A stretch of 64,000 bases of DNA from Euwallacea fornicatus (GCF_040115645.1 NW_027096011.1:1116001-1180000), one strand, 5' to 3'. Positions 38,192-51,213 are shown, counted from the stretch's first letter. Numbers and translations are program-made. The notes: a model not told the origin generated them from the sequence alone.

Positions 38192-38915
38192 CACCTTAAA
38201 GATCTCGTCGAGGTGATTAATTTGAATCTTTGTTGAAGAAGTTTGGAGTTGATTTGGTGAAGTTATCGAGTCTCAAAGTTGGAAAAGTCTTAAAACTTGC
38301 GTGTTTGAGCACATAAAGTACTATTTATCCTGGAAACTCTTCAAGATGCAATTAGGATGTGTCATGTCACTTTAAAGATCTCGTCGAGCTGATTAATTTG
38401 AATCTTTGTTTAAGAAGTATGGAGTTGATTTGGTGAAGTTATCGAGTCTCAAAGTTGGAAAAGTCTTAAAACTTGCGTGTTTGAGCACATAAAGTACTAT
38501 TTATCCTGGAAACTCTACAAGATGCAATTAGTATGTGTCATGTCACTTTAAAGATCTCGTCGAGCTGATTAATTTGAATCTTTGTTGAAGAAGTTTGTAG
38601 TTGATTTGGTGAAGTTATCGAGTCTCAAAGTTGGAAAAGTCGCAAAAGTGGCGTATTTGAGCACATAAAGTACTATTTATCCTGGAAACTCTTCAAGATG
38701 CAATTAGGATGTGTCATGTCACTTTAAAGATCTCGTCGAGCTGATTAATTTGAATCTTTCTTGAAGAAGTTTGTAGTTGATTCGGTGAAGTTATCGAGTC
38801 TCAAACTTAGAAAAGTCTCAAAAGTTGCGTGGTTAAGCACATAAAGTCCTATTTATCCTGGAAACTCTACAAGATGTAATTAGGATGTGTCATGTAACCT
38901 TAAAGATCTCGTCGA
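37488..38915 (+). repeat. Duplicated 8-monomer block, copy 2
   Basis: Matches 35728-37155. It differs in CAACATG near 37640 and in CGAAACTC, where copy 1 has CGATACTC. The match ends inside the monomer at 38896, which turns from GAGGTG/GTGTGG to GAGCTG/TTTGTAG. Confidence 0.86.
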
Positions 38916-39422
38916 GCTGATTAATTTGAATCTTTGTTGAAGAAGTTTGTAGTTGATTTGGTGAAGTTATCGAGTCTCAAAGTTGGAAAAGTCGCAAAAG
39001 TGGCGTATTTGAGCACATAAAGTACTATTTATCCTGGAAACTCTTCAAGATGCAATTAGGATGTGTCATGTCACTTTAAAGATCTCGTCGAGCTGATTAA
39101 TTTGAATCTTTGTTGAAGAAGTTTGGAGTTGATTTGGTGAAGTTATCGAGTCTCAAAGTTGGAAAAGTCTCAAAAGTTGCGTGGTTAAGCACATAAAGTC
39201 CTATTTATCCTGAAACTCTACAAGATGTAATTAGGATGTGTCATGTAACCTTAAAGATCTCGTCGAGCTGATTAATTTGAATCTTTGTTGAAGAAGTTTG
39301 GAGTTGATTTGGTGAAGTTATCGAGTCTCAAAGTTGGAAAAGTCTCAAAAGTTGCGTGTTTGAGCACATAAAGTACTATTTATCCTGGAAACTCTTCAAG
39401 ATGCAATTAGGATGTGTCATGT
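38916..39422 (+). repeat. Short linking monomers with a deletion monomer
   Basis: Rest of a TTTGTAG/GTGGCGTATTTG monomer, then the 175-bp deletion monomer (39072-39246, deletion near 39212), then an AACC monomer with GCGTGTTTG. Confidence 0.75.
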
Positions 39423-40654
39423 AACCTTAAAGATCTCGTCGAGATGATTACTTTGAATCTTTGTTGAAGAAGTGTGGAGTTGATTTGGTGAAGTTATCGA
39501 CTTTCAAATTTGGATAAGTCGCAAAAGTGGCGTATTTGAGCACATAAAGTACTATTTATCCTGGAAACTCTTCAAGATGCAATTAGGATGTGTCGTGTCA
39601 CCTTAAAGATCTCGTCGAGCTGATTAATTTGAATCTTTGTTGAAGAAGTTTGGAGTTGATTTGGTAAAGTTATCGAGTCTTAAAGTTGGAAAAGTCTTAA
39701 AAGTTGCGTGTTTGAGCACATAAAGTACTATTTATCCTGGAAACTCTTCAAGATGCAATTAGGATGTGTCATGTAACCTTAAAGATCTCGACGAGCTGAT
39801 TAATTTGAATCTTTGTTGAAGAAGTTTGGAGTTGATTTGGTGAAGTTATCGAGTCTCAAAGTTGGAAAAGTCTCAAAAGTTGCGTATTTGAGCCCATAAA
39901 GTACTATTTATCGTGGAAACTCTTCAAGATGCAATTAGGATGCGTCATGTCACCTTAAAGATCTCGTCGAGCTGATTAATGTGAATCTGCGATTAAGAAG
40001 TTTGGAGTTGATTTGGTGAAGTTATCGAGTCTCAAAGTTGGAAAAGTCTCAAAAGTTGCGTGTTTGAGCCCATAAAGTACTATTTATCGTGGAAACTCTT
40101 CACGATGCAATTAGGATGTGTAGTGTCACCTTAAAGATCTCGTCGAGCTGATTAATTTGAATCTTTGATTAAGAAGTTTAGAGTTGATTTGGTGAAGTTA
40201 TCGAGTCTCAAAGTTGGAAAAGTCTCAAAAGTTGCGTGTTTGAGCCCATAAAGTACTATTTATCGTGGAAACTCTTCACGATGCAATTAGGATGTGTAGT
40301 GTCACCTTAAAGATCTCGTCGAGCTGATTAATTTGAATCTTTGATTAAGAAGTTTAGAGTTGATTTGGTGAAGTTATCGAGTCTCAAAGTTGGAAAAGTC
40401 GCAAAAGTGGCGTATTTGAGCACATAAAGTACTATTTATCCTGGAAACTCTTCAAGATGCAATTAGGATGTGTCATGTAACCTTAAAGATCTCGTCGAGA
40501 TGATTACTTTGAATCTTTGTTGAAGAAGTGTGGAGTTGATTTGGTGAAGTTATCGACTTTCAAATTTGGATAAGTCGCAAAAGTGGCGTATTTGAGCACA
40601 TAAAGTACTATTTATCCTGGAAACTCTTCAAGATGCAATTAGGATGTGTCGTGT
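39423..40654 (+). repeat. First dense run of the GAGCCC/GCGATTAAG subtype family
   Basis: The monomers at 39423 and 40479 share GAGATGATTACTTTG, ATCGACTTTC and TTGGATAAG, 1056 bp (6 monomers) apart. Between them are a TGGTAAAG/GTCTTAAAG monomer, a GACGAG monomer with GAGCCC, a GCGATTAAG monomer (with TTAATGTG) and two TTTAGAG monomers preceded by GTGTAGTGTCACC. This family is rare before this point and common after it. Confidence 0.78.
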
Positions 40655-41358
40655 CACCTTAAAGATCTCGTCGAGCTGATTAATTTGAATCTTTGTTGAA
40701 GAAGTTTGGAGTTGATTTGGTGAAGTTATCGAGTCTCAAAATTAGAAAAGTCTCAAAAGTTGCGTGGTTAAGCACATAAAGTACTATTTATCCTGGAAAC
40801 TCTTCAAGATGCAATTAGTATGTGTCATGTCACTTTAAAGATCTCGTCGAGCTGATTAATTTGAATCTTTGTTGAAGAAGTTTGGAGTTGATTTGGTGAA
40901 GTTATCGAGTCTCAAAGTTGGAAAAGTCTTAAAACTTGCGTGTTTGAGCACATAAAGTACTATTTATCCTGGAAACTCTTCAAGATGCAATTAGGATGTG
41001 TCATGTCACTTTAAAGATCTCGTCGAGCTGATTAATTTGAATCTTTGTTGAAGAAGTTTGGAGTTGATTTGGTGAAGTTATCGAGTCACAAAATTAGAAA
41101 AGTCTCAAAAGTTGCGTGGTTAAGCACATAAAGTACTATTTATCCTGGAAACTCTTCAAGATGCAATTAGTATGTGTCATGTCACTTTAAAGATCTCGTC
41201 GAGCTGATTAATTTGAATCTTTGTTGAAGAAGTTTGGAGTTGATTTGGTGAAGTTATCGAGTCTCAAAGTTGGAAAAGTCTTAAAACTTGCGTGTTTGAG
41301 CACATAAAGTACTATTTATCCTGGAAACTCTTCAAGATACAATTAGGATGTGTCATGT
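40655..41358 (+). repeat. Two-monomer repeat, two units (352 bp each)
   Basis: An ATTAG/GCGTGGTTA monomer followed by a consensus TTAAAACTT monomer, at 40655-41006 and 41007-41358. The second unit has GTCACAAAATT near 41087 and GATACAATT near 41338. Confidence 0.78.
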
Positions 41359-41533
41359 AACCTTAAAGATCTCGTCGAGCTGATTAATTTGAATCTTTGT
41401 TGAAGAAGTTTGGAGTTGATTTGGTGAAGTTATCGAGTCTCAAAGTTGGAAAAGTCTCAAAAGTTGCGTATTTGAGCACATAAAGTCCTATTTATCCTGA
41501 AACTCTACAAGATGTAATTAGGATGTGTCATGT
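41359..41533 (+). repeat. 175-bp deletion monomer, fifth example
   Basis: AACC-start monomer with GCGTATTTG, GTCCTATTTA, CCTGAAACT (deletion near 41499) and GATGTAATT. Its GCGTATTTG core differs from the GCGTGGTTA of the other deletion monomers, so it is probably a hybrid whose right half carries the old deletion. Confidence 0.8.
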
Positions 41534-43645
41534 AACCTTAAAGATCTCGTCGAGCTGATTAATTTGAATCTTTGTTTAAGAAGTATGGAGTTGATTTGGT
41601 GAAGTTATCGAGTCTCAAAGTTGGAAAAGTCGCAAAAGTGGCGTGTTTGAGCACATAAAGTACTATTTATCCTGGAAACTCTTCAAGATGCAATTAGGAT
41701 GTGTCATGTAACCTTAAAGATCTCGTCGAGGTGATTAATTTGAATCTTTGTTTAAGAAGTGTGGAGTTGATTTGGTGAAGTTATCGAGTTTCAAATTTGG
41801 AAAAGTCGCAAAAGTGGCGTATTTGAGCACATAAAGTACTATTTATCCTGGAAACTCTTCAAGATGCAATTAGGATGTGTCATGTCACTTTAAAGATCTC
41901 GTCGAGGTGATTAATTTGAATCTTTGTTGAAGAAGTTTGGAGTTGATTTGGTGAAGTTATCGAGTCTCAAAGTTGGAAAAGTCTTAAAACTTGCGTGTTT
42001 GAGCACATAAAGTACTATTTATCCTGGAAACTCTTCAAGATGCAATTAGGATGTGTCATGTCACTTTAAAGATCTCGTCGAGCTGATTAATTTGAATCTT
42101 TGTTTAAGAAGTATGGAGTTGATTTGGTGAAGTTATCGAGTCTCAAAATTGGAAAAGTCTTAAAACTTGCGTGTTTTAGCACATAAAGTACTATTTATCC
42201 TGGAAACTCTACAAGATGCAATTAGGATGTGTCATGTAACCTTAAAGATCTCGTCGAGCTGATTAATTTGAATCTTTGTTGAAGAAGTTTGGAGTTGATT
42301 TGGTGAAGTTATCGAGTCTCAAAGTTGGAAAAGTCTCAAAAGTTGCGTATTTGAGCACATAAAGTACTATTCATCCTGGAAACTCTACAAGATGCAATTA
42401 GGATGTGTCATGTAACCTTAAAGATCTCGTCGAGCTGATTAATTTGAATCTTTGTTGAAGAAGTTTGGAGTTGATTTGGTGAAGTTATCGAGTCTCAAAG
42501 TTGGAAAAGTCTGAAAATTTGCGTGTTTGAGCACATAAAGTACTATTTATCCTGGAAACTCTTCAAGATGCAATTAGTATGTGTCATGTCACTTTAAAGA
42601 TCTCGTCGAGCTGATTAATTTGAATTTTTGTTGAAGAAGTTTGTAGTTGATTTGGTGAAGTTATCGAGTCTCAAAGTTGGAAAAGTCGCAAAAGTGGCGT
42701 ATTTGAGCACATAAAGTACTATTTATCCTGGAAACTCTTCAAGATGCAATTAGGATGTGTCATGTCACTTTAAAGATCTCGTCGAGCTGATTAATTTGAA
42801 TCTTTGTTGAAGAAGTTTGGAGTTGATTTGGTGAAGTTATCGAGTCTCAAAGTTGGAAAAGTCTTAAAACTTGCGTGTTTGAGCACATAAAGTACTATTT
42901 ATCCTGGAAACTCTTCAAGATGCAATTAGTATGTGTCATGTCACTTTAAAGATCTCGTCGAGCTGATTAATTTGAATCTTTGTTGAAGAAGTTTGGAGTT
43001 GATTTGGTGAAGTTATCGAGTCTCAAAGTTGGAAAAGTCTTAAAAGTTGCGTGTTTGAGCCCATAAAGTACTATTTATCGTGGAAACTCTTCACGATGCA
43101 ATTAGGATGTGTAGTGTCACCTTAAAGATCTCGTCGAGCTGATTAATTTGAATCTTTGATTAAGAAGTTTAGAGTTGATTTGGTGAAGTTATCGAGTCTC
43201 AAAGTTGGAAAAGTCGCAAAAGTGGCGTATTTGAGCACATAAAGTACTATTTATCCTGGAAACTCTTCAAGATGCAATTAGGATGTGTCATGTCACTTTA
43301 AAGATCTCGTCGAGCTGATTAATTTGAATCTTTGTTGAAGAAGTTTGGAGTTGATTTGGTGAAGTTATCGAGTCTCAAAATTAGAAAAGTCTCAAAAGTT
43401 GCGTGGTTAAGCACATAAAGTACTATTTATCCTGGAAACTCTTCAAGATGCAATTAGTATGTGTCATGTCACTTTAAAGATCTCGTCGAGCTGATTAATT
43501 TGAATCTTTGTTGAAGAAGTTTGGAGTTGATTTGGTGAAGTTATCGAGTCTCAAAGTTGGAAAAGTCTTAAAACTTGCGTGTTTGAGCACATAAAGTACT
43601 ATTTATCCTGGAAACTCTTCAAGATGCAATTAGGATGTGTCATGT
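41534..43645 (+). repeat. Distant copy of the 1409-3520 block (2112 bp)
   Basis: Twelve monomers repeat the order of 1409-3520 at a spacing of 40125 bp (228 monomers less the three net deletions). The rare GAGCCC/CTTCACG/TAGTGT monomer and the following TTTAGAG monomer are the ninth and tenth in both. Private changes are GTTTTAGC near 42174 and GAATTTTTG near 42623. Confidence 0.83.
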
Positions 43646-45206
43646 CACTTTAAAGATCTCGTCGAGCTGATTAATTTGAATCTTTGTTGAAGAAGTTTGT
43701 AGTTGATTTGGTGAAGTTATCGAGTCTCAAAATTAGAAAAGTCTCAAAAGTTGCGTGGTTAAGCACATAAAGTACTATTTATCGTGAAAACTCTTCAAGA
43801 TGCAATTAGTATGTGTCATGTCACTTTAAAGATCTCGTCGAGGTGATTACTTTGAATCTTTGTTGAAGAAGTGTGGAGTTGATTTGGTGAAGTTATCGAC
43901 TTTCAAATTTGGATAAGTCGCAAAAGTGGCGTATTTGAGCACATAAAGTACTATTTATCCTGGAAACTCTTCAAGATGCAATTAGGATGTGTCGTGTCAC
44001 CTTAAAGATCTCGTCGAGCTGATTAATTTGAATCTTTGTTGAAGAAGTTTGGAGTTGATTTGGTAAAGTTATCGAGTCTTAAAGTTGGAAAAGTCTTAAA
44101 AGTTGCGTGTTTGAGCACATAAAGTACTAATTATCCTGGAAACTCTTAAAGATGCAATTAGGATGTGTCATGTAACCTTAAAGATCTCGACGAGCTAATT
44201 AATTTGAATCTTTGTTGAAGAAGTTTGGAGTTGATTTGGTGAAGTTATCGAGTCTCAAAGTTGGAAAAGTCTCAAAAGTTGCGTGTTTGAGCCCATAAAG
44301 TACTATTTATCGTGGAAACTCTTCACGATGCAATTAGGATGTGTAGTGTCACCTTAAAGATCTCGTCGAGCTGATTAATTTGAATCTTTGATTAAGAAGT
44401 TTAGAGTTGATTTGGTGAAGTTATCGAGTCTCAAAGTTGGAAAAGTCTCAAAAGTTGCGTGTTTGAGCCCATAAAGAACTATTTATCGTGGAAACTCTTC
44501 AAGATGCAATTAGGATGCGTCGTGTCACCTTAAAGATCTCGTCGAGCTGATTAATTTGAATCTTTGTTGAAGACGTTTGGAGTTGATTTGGTGAAGTTAT
44601 CGAGTCTCAAAATTAGAAAAGTCTCAAAAGTTGCGTGGTTAAGCACATAAAGTCTTATTTATCCTGGAAACTCTACAAGATGCAATTAGGATGTGTCATG
44701 TAACCTTAAAGATCTCGTCGAGCTGATTAATTTGAATCTTTGTTGAAGAAGTTTGGAGTTGATTTGGTGAAGTTATCGAGTCTCAAAGTTGAAAAAGTCG
44801 CAAAAGTGGCGTATTTGAGCACATAAAGTACTATTTATCCTGGAAACTCTTCAAGATGCAATTAGGATGTGTCATGTAACCTTAAAGATCTCGTCGAGCT
44901 GATTAATTTGAATCTTTGTTGAAGAAGTTTGGAGTTGATTTGGTGAAGTTATCGAGTGTCAAAGTTGGAAAAGTCTCAAAAGTTGCGTATTTGAGCCCAT
45001 AAAGTACTATTTATCGTGGAAACTCTTCAAGATGCAATTAGGATGCGTCGTGTCACCTTAAAGATCTCGTCGAGCTGATTAATTTGAATCTGCGATTAAG
45101 AAGTTTGGAGTTGATTTGGTGAAGTTATCGAGTCTCAAAGATGGAAAAGTCTCAAAAGTTGCGTGTTTGAGCCCATAAAGTACTATTTATCGTGGAAACT
45201 CTTCAA
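43095..45206 (+). repeat. 12-monomer tandem duplication, copy 1 (2112 bp)
   Basis: It directly precedes copy 2 at 45207-47318. The left limit is a C/A difference at 43094 against 45206. It contains GATTACTTTG with TTGGATAAG, GTACTAATTA with CTCTTAAAG, GACGAGCTAATTAATT, GAGCCC with AAAGAACTA, GAAGACG, GTTGAAAAAG, GAGTGTC and GCGATTAAG with CAAAGATGG monomers. The array's rare variants are unusually concentrated here. Confidence 0.92.
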
Positions 45207-47318
45207 GATGCAATTAGGATGTGTAGTGTCACCTTAAAGATCTCGTCGAGCTGATTAATTTGAATCTTTGATTAAGAAGTTTAGAGTTGATTTGGTGAAG
45301 TTATCGAGTCTCAAAGTTGGAAAAGTCGCAAAAGTGGCGTATTTGAGCACATAAAGTACTATTTATCCTGGAAACTCTTCAAGATGCAATTAGGATGTGT
45401 CATGTCACTTTAAAGATCTCGTCGAGCTGATTAATTTGAATCTTTGTTGAAGAAGTTTGGAGTTGATTTGGTGAAGTTATCGAGTCTCAAAATTAGAAAA
45501 GTCTCAAAAGTTGCGTGGTTAAGCACATAAAGTACTATTTATCCTGGAAACTCTTCAAGATGCAATTAGTATGTGTCATGTCACTTTAAAGATCTCGTCG
45601 AGCTGATTAATTTGAATCTTTGTTGAAGAAGTTTGGAGTTGATTTGGTGAAGTTATCGAGTCTCAAAGTTGGAAAAGTCTTAAAACTTGCGTGTTTGAGC
45701 ACATAAAGTACTATTTATCCTGGAAACTCTTCAAGATGCAATTAGGATGTGTCATGTCACTTTAAAGATCTCGTCGAGCTGATTAATTTGAATCTTTGTT
45801 GAAGAAGTTTGTAGTTGATTTGGTGAAGTTATCGAGTCTCAAAATTAGAAAAGTCTCAAAAGTTGCGTGGTTAAGCACATAAAGTACTATTTATCGTGAA
45901 AACTCTTCAAGATGCAATTAGTATGTGTCATGTCACTTTAAAGATCTCGTCGAGGTGATTACTTTGAATCTTTGTTGAGGAAGTGTGGAGTTGATTTGGT
46001 GAAGTTATCGACTTTCAAATTTGGATAAGTCGCAAAAGTGGCGTATTTGAGCACATAAAGTACTATTTATCCTGGAAACTCTTCAAGATGCAATTAGGAT
46101 GTGTCGTGTCACCTTAAAGATCTCGTCGAGCTGATTAATTTGAATCTTTGTTGAAGAAGTTTGGAGTTGATTTGGTAAAGTTATCGAGTCTTAAAGTTGG
46201 AAAAGTCTTAAAAGTTGCGTGTTTGAGCACATAAAGTACTAATTATCCTGGAAACTCTTAAAGATGCAATTAGGATGTGTCATGTAACCTTAAAGATCTC
46301 GACGAGCTAATTAATTTGAATCTTTGTTGAAGAAGTTTGGAGTTGATTTGGTGAAGTTATCGAGTCTCAAAGTTGGAAAAGTCTCAAAAGTTGCGTGTTT
46401 GAGCCCATAAAGTACTATTTATCGTGGAAACTCTTCACGATGCAATTAGGATGTGTAGTGTCACCTTAAAGATCTCGTCGAGCTGATTAATTTGAATCTT
46501 TGATTAAGAAGTTTAGAGTTGATTTGGTGAAGTTATCGAGTCTCAAAGTTGGAAAAGTCTCAAAAGTTGCGTGTTTGAGCCCATAAAGAACTATTTATCG
46601 TGGAAACTCTTCAAGATGCAATTAGGATGCGTCGTGTCACCTTAAAGATCTCGTCGAGCTGATTAATTTGAATCTTTGTTGAAGACGTTTGGAGTTGATT
46701 TGGTGAAGTTATCGAGTCTCAAAATTAGAAAAGTCTCAAAAGTTGCGTGGTTAAGCACATAAAGTCTTATTTATCCTGGAAACTCTACAAGATGCAATTA
46801 GGATGTGTCATGTAACCTTAAAGATCTCGTCGAGCTGATTAATTTGAATCTTTGTTGAAGAAGTTTGGAGTTGATTTGGTGAAGTTATCGAGTCTCAAAG
46901 TTGAAAAAGTCGCAAAAGTGGCGTATTTGAGCACATAAAGTACTATTTATCCTGGAAACTCTTCAAGATGCAATTAGGATGTGTCATGTAACCTTAAAGA
47001 TCTCGTCGAGCTGATTAATTTGAATCTTTGTTGAAGAAGTTTGGAGTTGATTTGGTGAAGTTATCGAGTGTCAAAGTTGGAAAAGTCTCAAAAGTTGCGT
47101 ATTTGAGCCCATAAAGTACTATTTATCGTGGAAACTCTTCAAGATGCAATTAGGATGCGTCGTGTCACCTTAAAGATCTCGTCGAGCTGATTAATTTGAA
47201 TCTGCGATTAAGAAGTTTGGAGTTGATTTGGTGAAGTTATCGAGTCTCAAAGATGGAAAAGTCTCAAAAGTTGCGTGTTTGAGCCCATAAAGTACTATTT
47301 ATCGTGGAAACTCTTCAA
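45207..47318 (+). repeat. 12-monomer tandem duplication, copy 2 (2112 bp)
   Basis: All rare markers of copy 1 recur at +2112. The only difference I saw is TTGAGGAAGTG near 45976 against TTGAAGAAGTG near 43864. Homology runs on to 47333 and ends at GTGT against GCGT (45222 against 47334), placing the breakpoint within a 15-bp tract. Confidence 0.92.
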
Positions 47319-47334
47319 GATGCAATTAGGATGC

Positions 47335-50300
47335 GTCGTGTCACCTTAAAGATCTCGTCGAGCTGATTAATTTGAATCTTTGATTAAGAAGTTTGGAGTT
47401 GATTTAGTGAAGTTATCGAGTCTCAAAGTTGGAAAAGTCTCAAAAGTTGCGTGGTTAAGCACATAAAGTCCTATTTATCCTGGAAACTCTTCAAGATGCA
47501 ATTAGGATGTGTCATGTCACTTTAAAGATCTCGTCGAGCTGATTAATTTGAATCTTTGTTGAAGAAATTTGGAGTTGATTTGGTGAAGTTATCGAGTCTC
47601 AAAGTTGGAAAAGTCTCAAAAGTTGCGTATTTGAGCCCATAAAGTACTATTTATCGTGGAAACTCTTCAAGATGCAATTAGGATGCGTCGTGTCACCTTA
47701 AAGATCTCGTCGAGCTGATTAATTTGAATCTGCGATTAAGAAGTTTAGAGTTGATTTGGTGAAGTTATCGAGTCTCAAAGTTGGAAAAGTCTCAAAAGTT
47801 GCGTATTTGAGCCCATAAAGTACTATTTATCGTGGAAACTCTTCAAGATGCAATTAGGATGCGTCGTGTCACCTTAAAGATCTCGTCGAGCTGATTAATT
47901 TGAATCTGCGATTAAGAAGTTTGGAGTTGATTTGGTGAAGTTATCGAGTCTCAAAGTTGGAAAAGTCGCAAAAGTGGCGTATTTGAGCACATAAAGTACT
48001 ATTTATCCTGGAAACTCTTCAAGATGCAATTAGGATGTGTCATGTCACTTTAAAGATCTCGTCGAGCTGATTAATTTGAATCTTTGTTGAAAAAGTTTGT
48101 AGTTGATTTGGTGAAGTTATCGAGTCTCAAAGTTGAAAAAGTCGCAAAAGTGGCGTATTTGAGCACATAAAGTACTATTTATCCTGGAAACTCTTCAAGA
48201 TGCAATTAGGATGTGTCATGTCACTTTAAAGATCTCGTCGAGGTGATTAATTTGAATCTTTGTTGAAGAAGTTTGTAGTTGATTTGGTGAAGTTATCGAG
48301 TCTCAAAGTTGGAAAAGTCGCAAAAGTTGCATGGTTAAGCACATAAAGTACTATTTATCCTGGAAACTCCTCAAGATGCAATTAGGATGTGTCATGTAAC
48401 CTTAAAGATCTCGTCGAGCTGATTAATTTGTATCTTTGTTTAAGAAGTATGGAGTTGATTTGGTAAAGTTATCGAGTCTTAAAGTTGGAAAAGTCTCAAA
48501 AGTTGCGTGGTTAAGCACATAAAGTACTATTTATCCTGGAAACTCTTCAAGATGCAATTAGGATGTGTCCTGTCACCTTAAAGATCTCGTCGAGCTGATT
48601 AGTTTGAATCTTTGTTGAAGAAGTTTGGAGTTGATTTGGTGAAGTTATCGAGTCTCAAAGTTGGAAAAGTCTTAAAACTTGCGTGTTTGAGCACATAAAG
48701 TACTATTTATCCTGGAAACTCTTCAAGATGCAATTAGTATGTGTCATGTCACTTTAAAGATCTCGTCGAGCTGATTAATTTGAATCTTTGTTGAAGAAGT
48801 TTGTAGTTGATTTGGTGAAGTTATCGAGTCTCAAAATTAGAAAAGTCTCAAAAGTTGCGTGGTTAAGCACATAAAGTACTATTTATCCTGGAAACTCTTC
48901 AAGATGCAATTAGTGTGTGTCATGTCACTTTAAAGATCTCGTCGAGCTGATTAATTTGAATCTTTGTTGAAGAAGTTTGGAGTTGATTTGGTGAAGTTAT
49001 CGAGTCTCAAAGTTGGAAAAGTCTTAAAACTTGCGTGTTTGAGCACATAAAGTACTATTTATCCTGGAAACTCTTCAAGATGCAATTAGGATGTGTCATG
49101 TCACTTTAAAGATCTCGTCGAGCTGATTAATTTGAATCTTTGTTGAAGAAGTTTGTAGTTGATTTGGTGAAGTTATCGAGTCTCAAAGTTGAAAAAGTCG
49201 CAAAAGTGGCGTATTTGAGCACATAAAGTACTATTTATCCTGGAAACTCTTCAAGATGCAATTAGGATGTGTCATGTCACTTTAAAGATCTCGTCGAGGT
49301 GATTAATTTGAATCTTTGTTGAAGAAGTTTGGAGTTGATTTGGTGAAGTTATCGAGTCTCAAAGTTGGAAAAGTCTTAAAACTTGCGTGTTTGAGCACAT
49401 AAAGTACTATTTATCCTGGAAACTCTTCAAGATGCAATTAGGATGTGTCATGTCACTTTAAAGATCTCGTCGAGCTGATTAATTTGAATCTTTGTTTAAG
49501 AAGTATGGAGTTGATTTGGTGAAGTTATCGAGTCTCAAAGTTGGAAAAGTCTTAAAACTTGCGTGTTTGAGCACATAAAGTACTATTTATCCTGGAAACT
49601 CTACAAGATGCAATTAGGATGTGTCATGTAACCTTAAAGATCTCGTCGAGCTGATTAATTTGAATCTTTGTTGAAGAAGTTTGGAGTTGATTTGGTGAAG
49701 TTATCGAGTCTCAAAGTTGGAAAAGTCTCAAAAGTTGCGTATTTGAGCACATAAAGTACTATTCATCCTGGAAACTCTACAAGATGCAATTAGGATGTGT
49801 CATGTAACCTTAAAGATCTCGTCGAGCTGATTAATTTGAATCTTTGTTGAAGAAGTTTGGAGTTGATTTGGTGAAGTTATCGAGTCTCAAAGTTGGAAAA
49901 GTCTGAAAATTTGCGTGTTTGAGCACATAAAGTACTATTTATCCTGGAAACTCTTCAAGATGCAATTAGTATGTGTCATGTCACTTTAAAGATCTCGTCG
50001 AGCTGATTAATTTGAATCTTTGTTGAAGAAGTTTGTAGTTGATTTGGTGAAGTTATCGAGTCTCAAAGTTGGAAAAGTCGCAAAAGTGGCGTATTTGAGC
50101 ACATAAAGTACTATTTATCCTGGAAACTCTTCAAGATGCAATTAGGATGTGTCATGTCACTTTAAAGATCTCGTCGAGCTGATTAATTTGAATCTTTGTT
50201 GAAGAAGTTTGTAGTTGATTCGGTGAAGTTATCGAGTCTCAAAATTAGAAAAGTCTCAAAAGTTGCGTGGTTAAGCACATAAAGTCCTATTTATCCTGGA

Positions 50301-50432
50301 AACTCTACAAGATGTAATTAGGATGTGTCATGTCACTTTAAAGATCTCGTCGAGCTGATTAATTTGAATCTTTGTTTAAGAAGTATGGAGTTGATTTGGT
50401 GAAGTTATCGAGTCTCAAAGTTGGAAAAGTCT
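47335..50432 (+). repeat. 3.1-kb block, repeated at 56663-59760
   Basis: About 17.5 monomers repeat at a spacing of 9328 bp (53 monomers). Shared rare markers are GATTTAGTG, GAAGAAATTTGG, TTTAGAG with GCGATTAAG, TTGTATC with TGGTAAAG, GTGTCCTGTCACC (48569 and 57897) and GATTAGTTTG. The block then runs into the six-monomer cassette core at 49278-50333. Differences include GAGCTG here against GACCTG in the later copy near 47715, and GATTCGG here against GATTTGG near 50219. Confidence 0.88.
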
Positions 50433-51037
50433 CAAAAGTTGCGTGGTTAAGCACATAAAGTACTATTTATCCTGGAAACTCTTCAAGATGCAATTAGTAT
50501 GTGTCATGTCACTTTAAAGATCTCGTCGAGCTGATTAATTTGAATCTTTGTTGAAGAAGTTTGGAGTTGATTTGGTGAAGTTATCGAGTCTCAAAGTTGG
50601 AAAAGTCTTAAAACTTGCGTGTTTGAGCACATAAAGTACTATTTATCCTGGAAACTCTTCAAGATGCAATTAGGATGTGTCATGTCACTTTAAAGATCTC
50701 GTCGAGCTGATTAATTTGAATCTTTGTTGAAGAAGTTTGTAGTTGATTTGGTGAAGTTATCGAGTCTCAAAGTTGAAAAAGTCGCAAAAGTGGCGTATTT
50801 GAGCACATAAAGTACTATTTATCCTGGAAACTCTTCAAGATGCAATTAGTATGTGTCATGTCACTTTAAAGATCTCGTCGAGCTGATTAATTTGAATCTT
50901 TGTTGAAGAAGTTTGTAGTTGATTTGGTGAAGTTATCGAGTCTCAAAGTTGGAAAAGTCGCAAAAGTGGCGTATTTGAGCACATAAAGTACTATTTATCC
51001 TGGAAACTCTTCAAGATGCAATTAGGATGTGTCATGT
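50433..51037 (+). repeat. Linking monomers between large blocks
   Basis: About three and a half ordinary monomers (GCGTGGTTA, consensus, GTTGAAAAAG, TTTGTAG/GTGGCGTATTTG). Nothing but the satellite is present. Confidence 0.75.
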
Positions 51038-51213
51038 CACTTTAAAGATCTCGTCGAGCTGATTAATTTGAATCTTTGTTGAAGAAGTTTGTAGTTGATT
51101 CGGTGAAGTTATCGAGTCTCAAAATTAGAAAAGTCTTAAAACTTGCGTGTTTGAGCACATAAAGTACTATTTATCCTGGAAACTCTTCAAGATGCAATTA
51201 GGATGTGTCATGT
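51038..51213 (+). repeat. Hybrid monomer: TTGATTCGG/ATTAG left half, TTAAAACTT right half
   Basis: The left part has TTTGTAG, TTGATTCGG and ATTAG, which elsewhere precede GCGTGGTTA, GTCCTATTTA and GATGTAATT. Here it is followed by the consensus right half. The same hybrid occurs at 54558 and 60542, so it was formed once and then copied. Confidence 0.85.
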
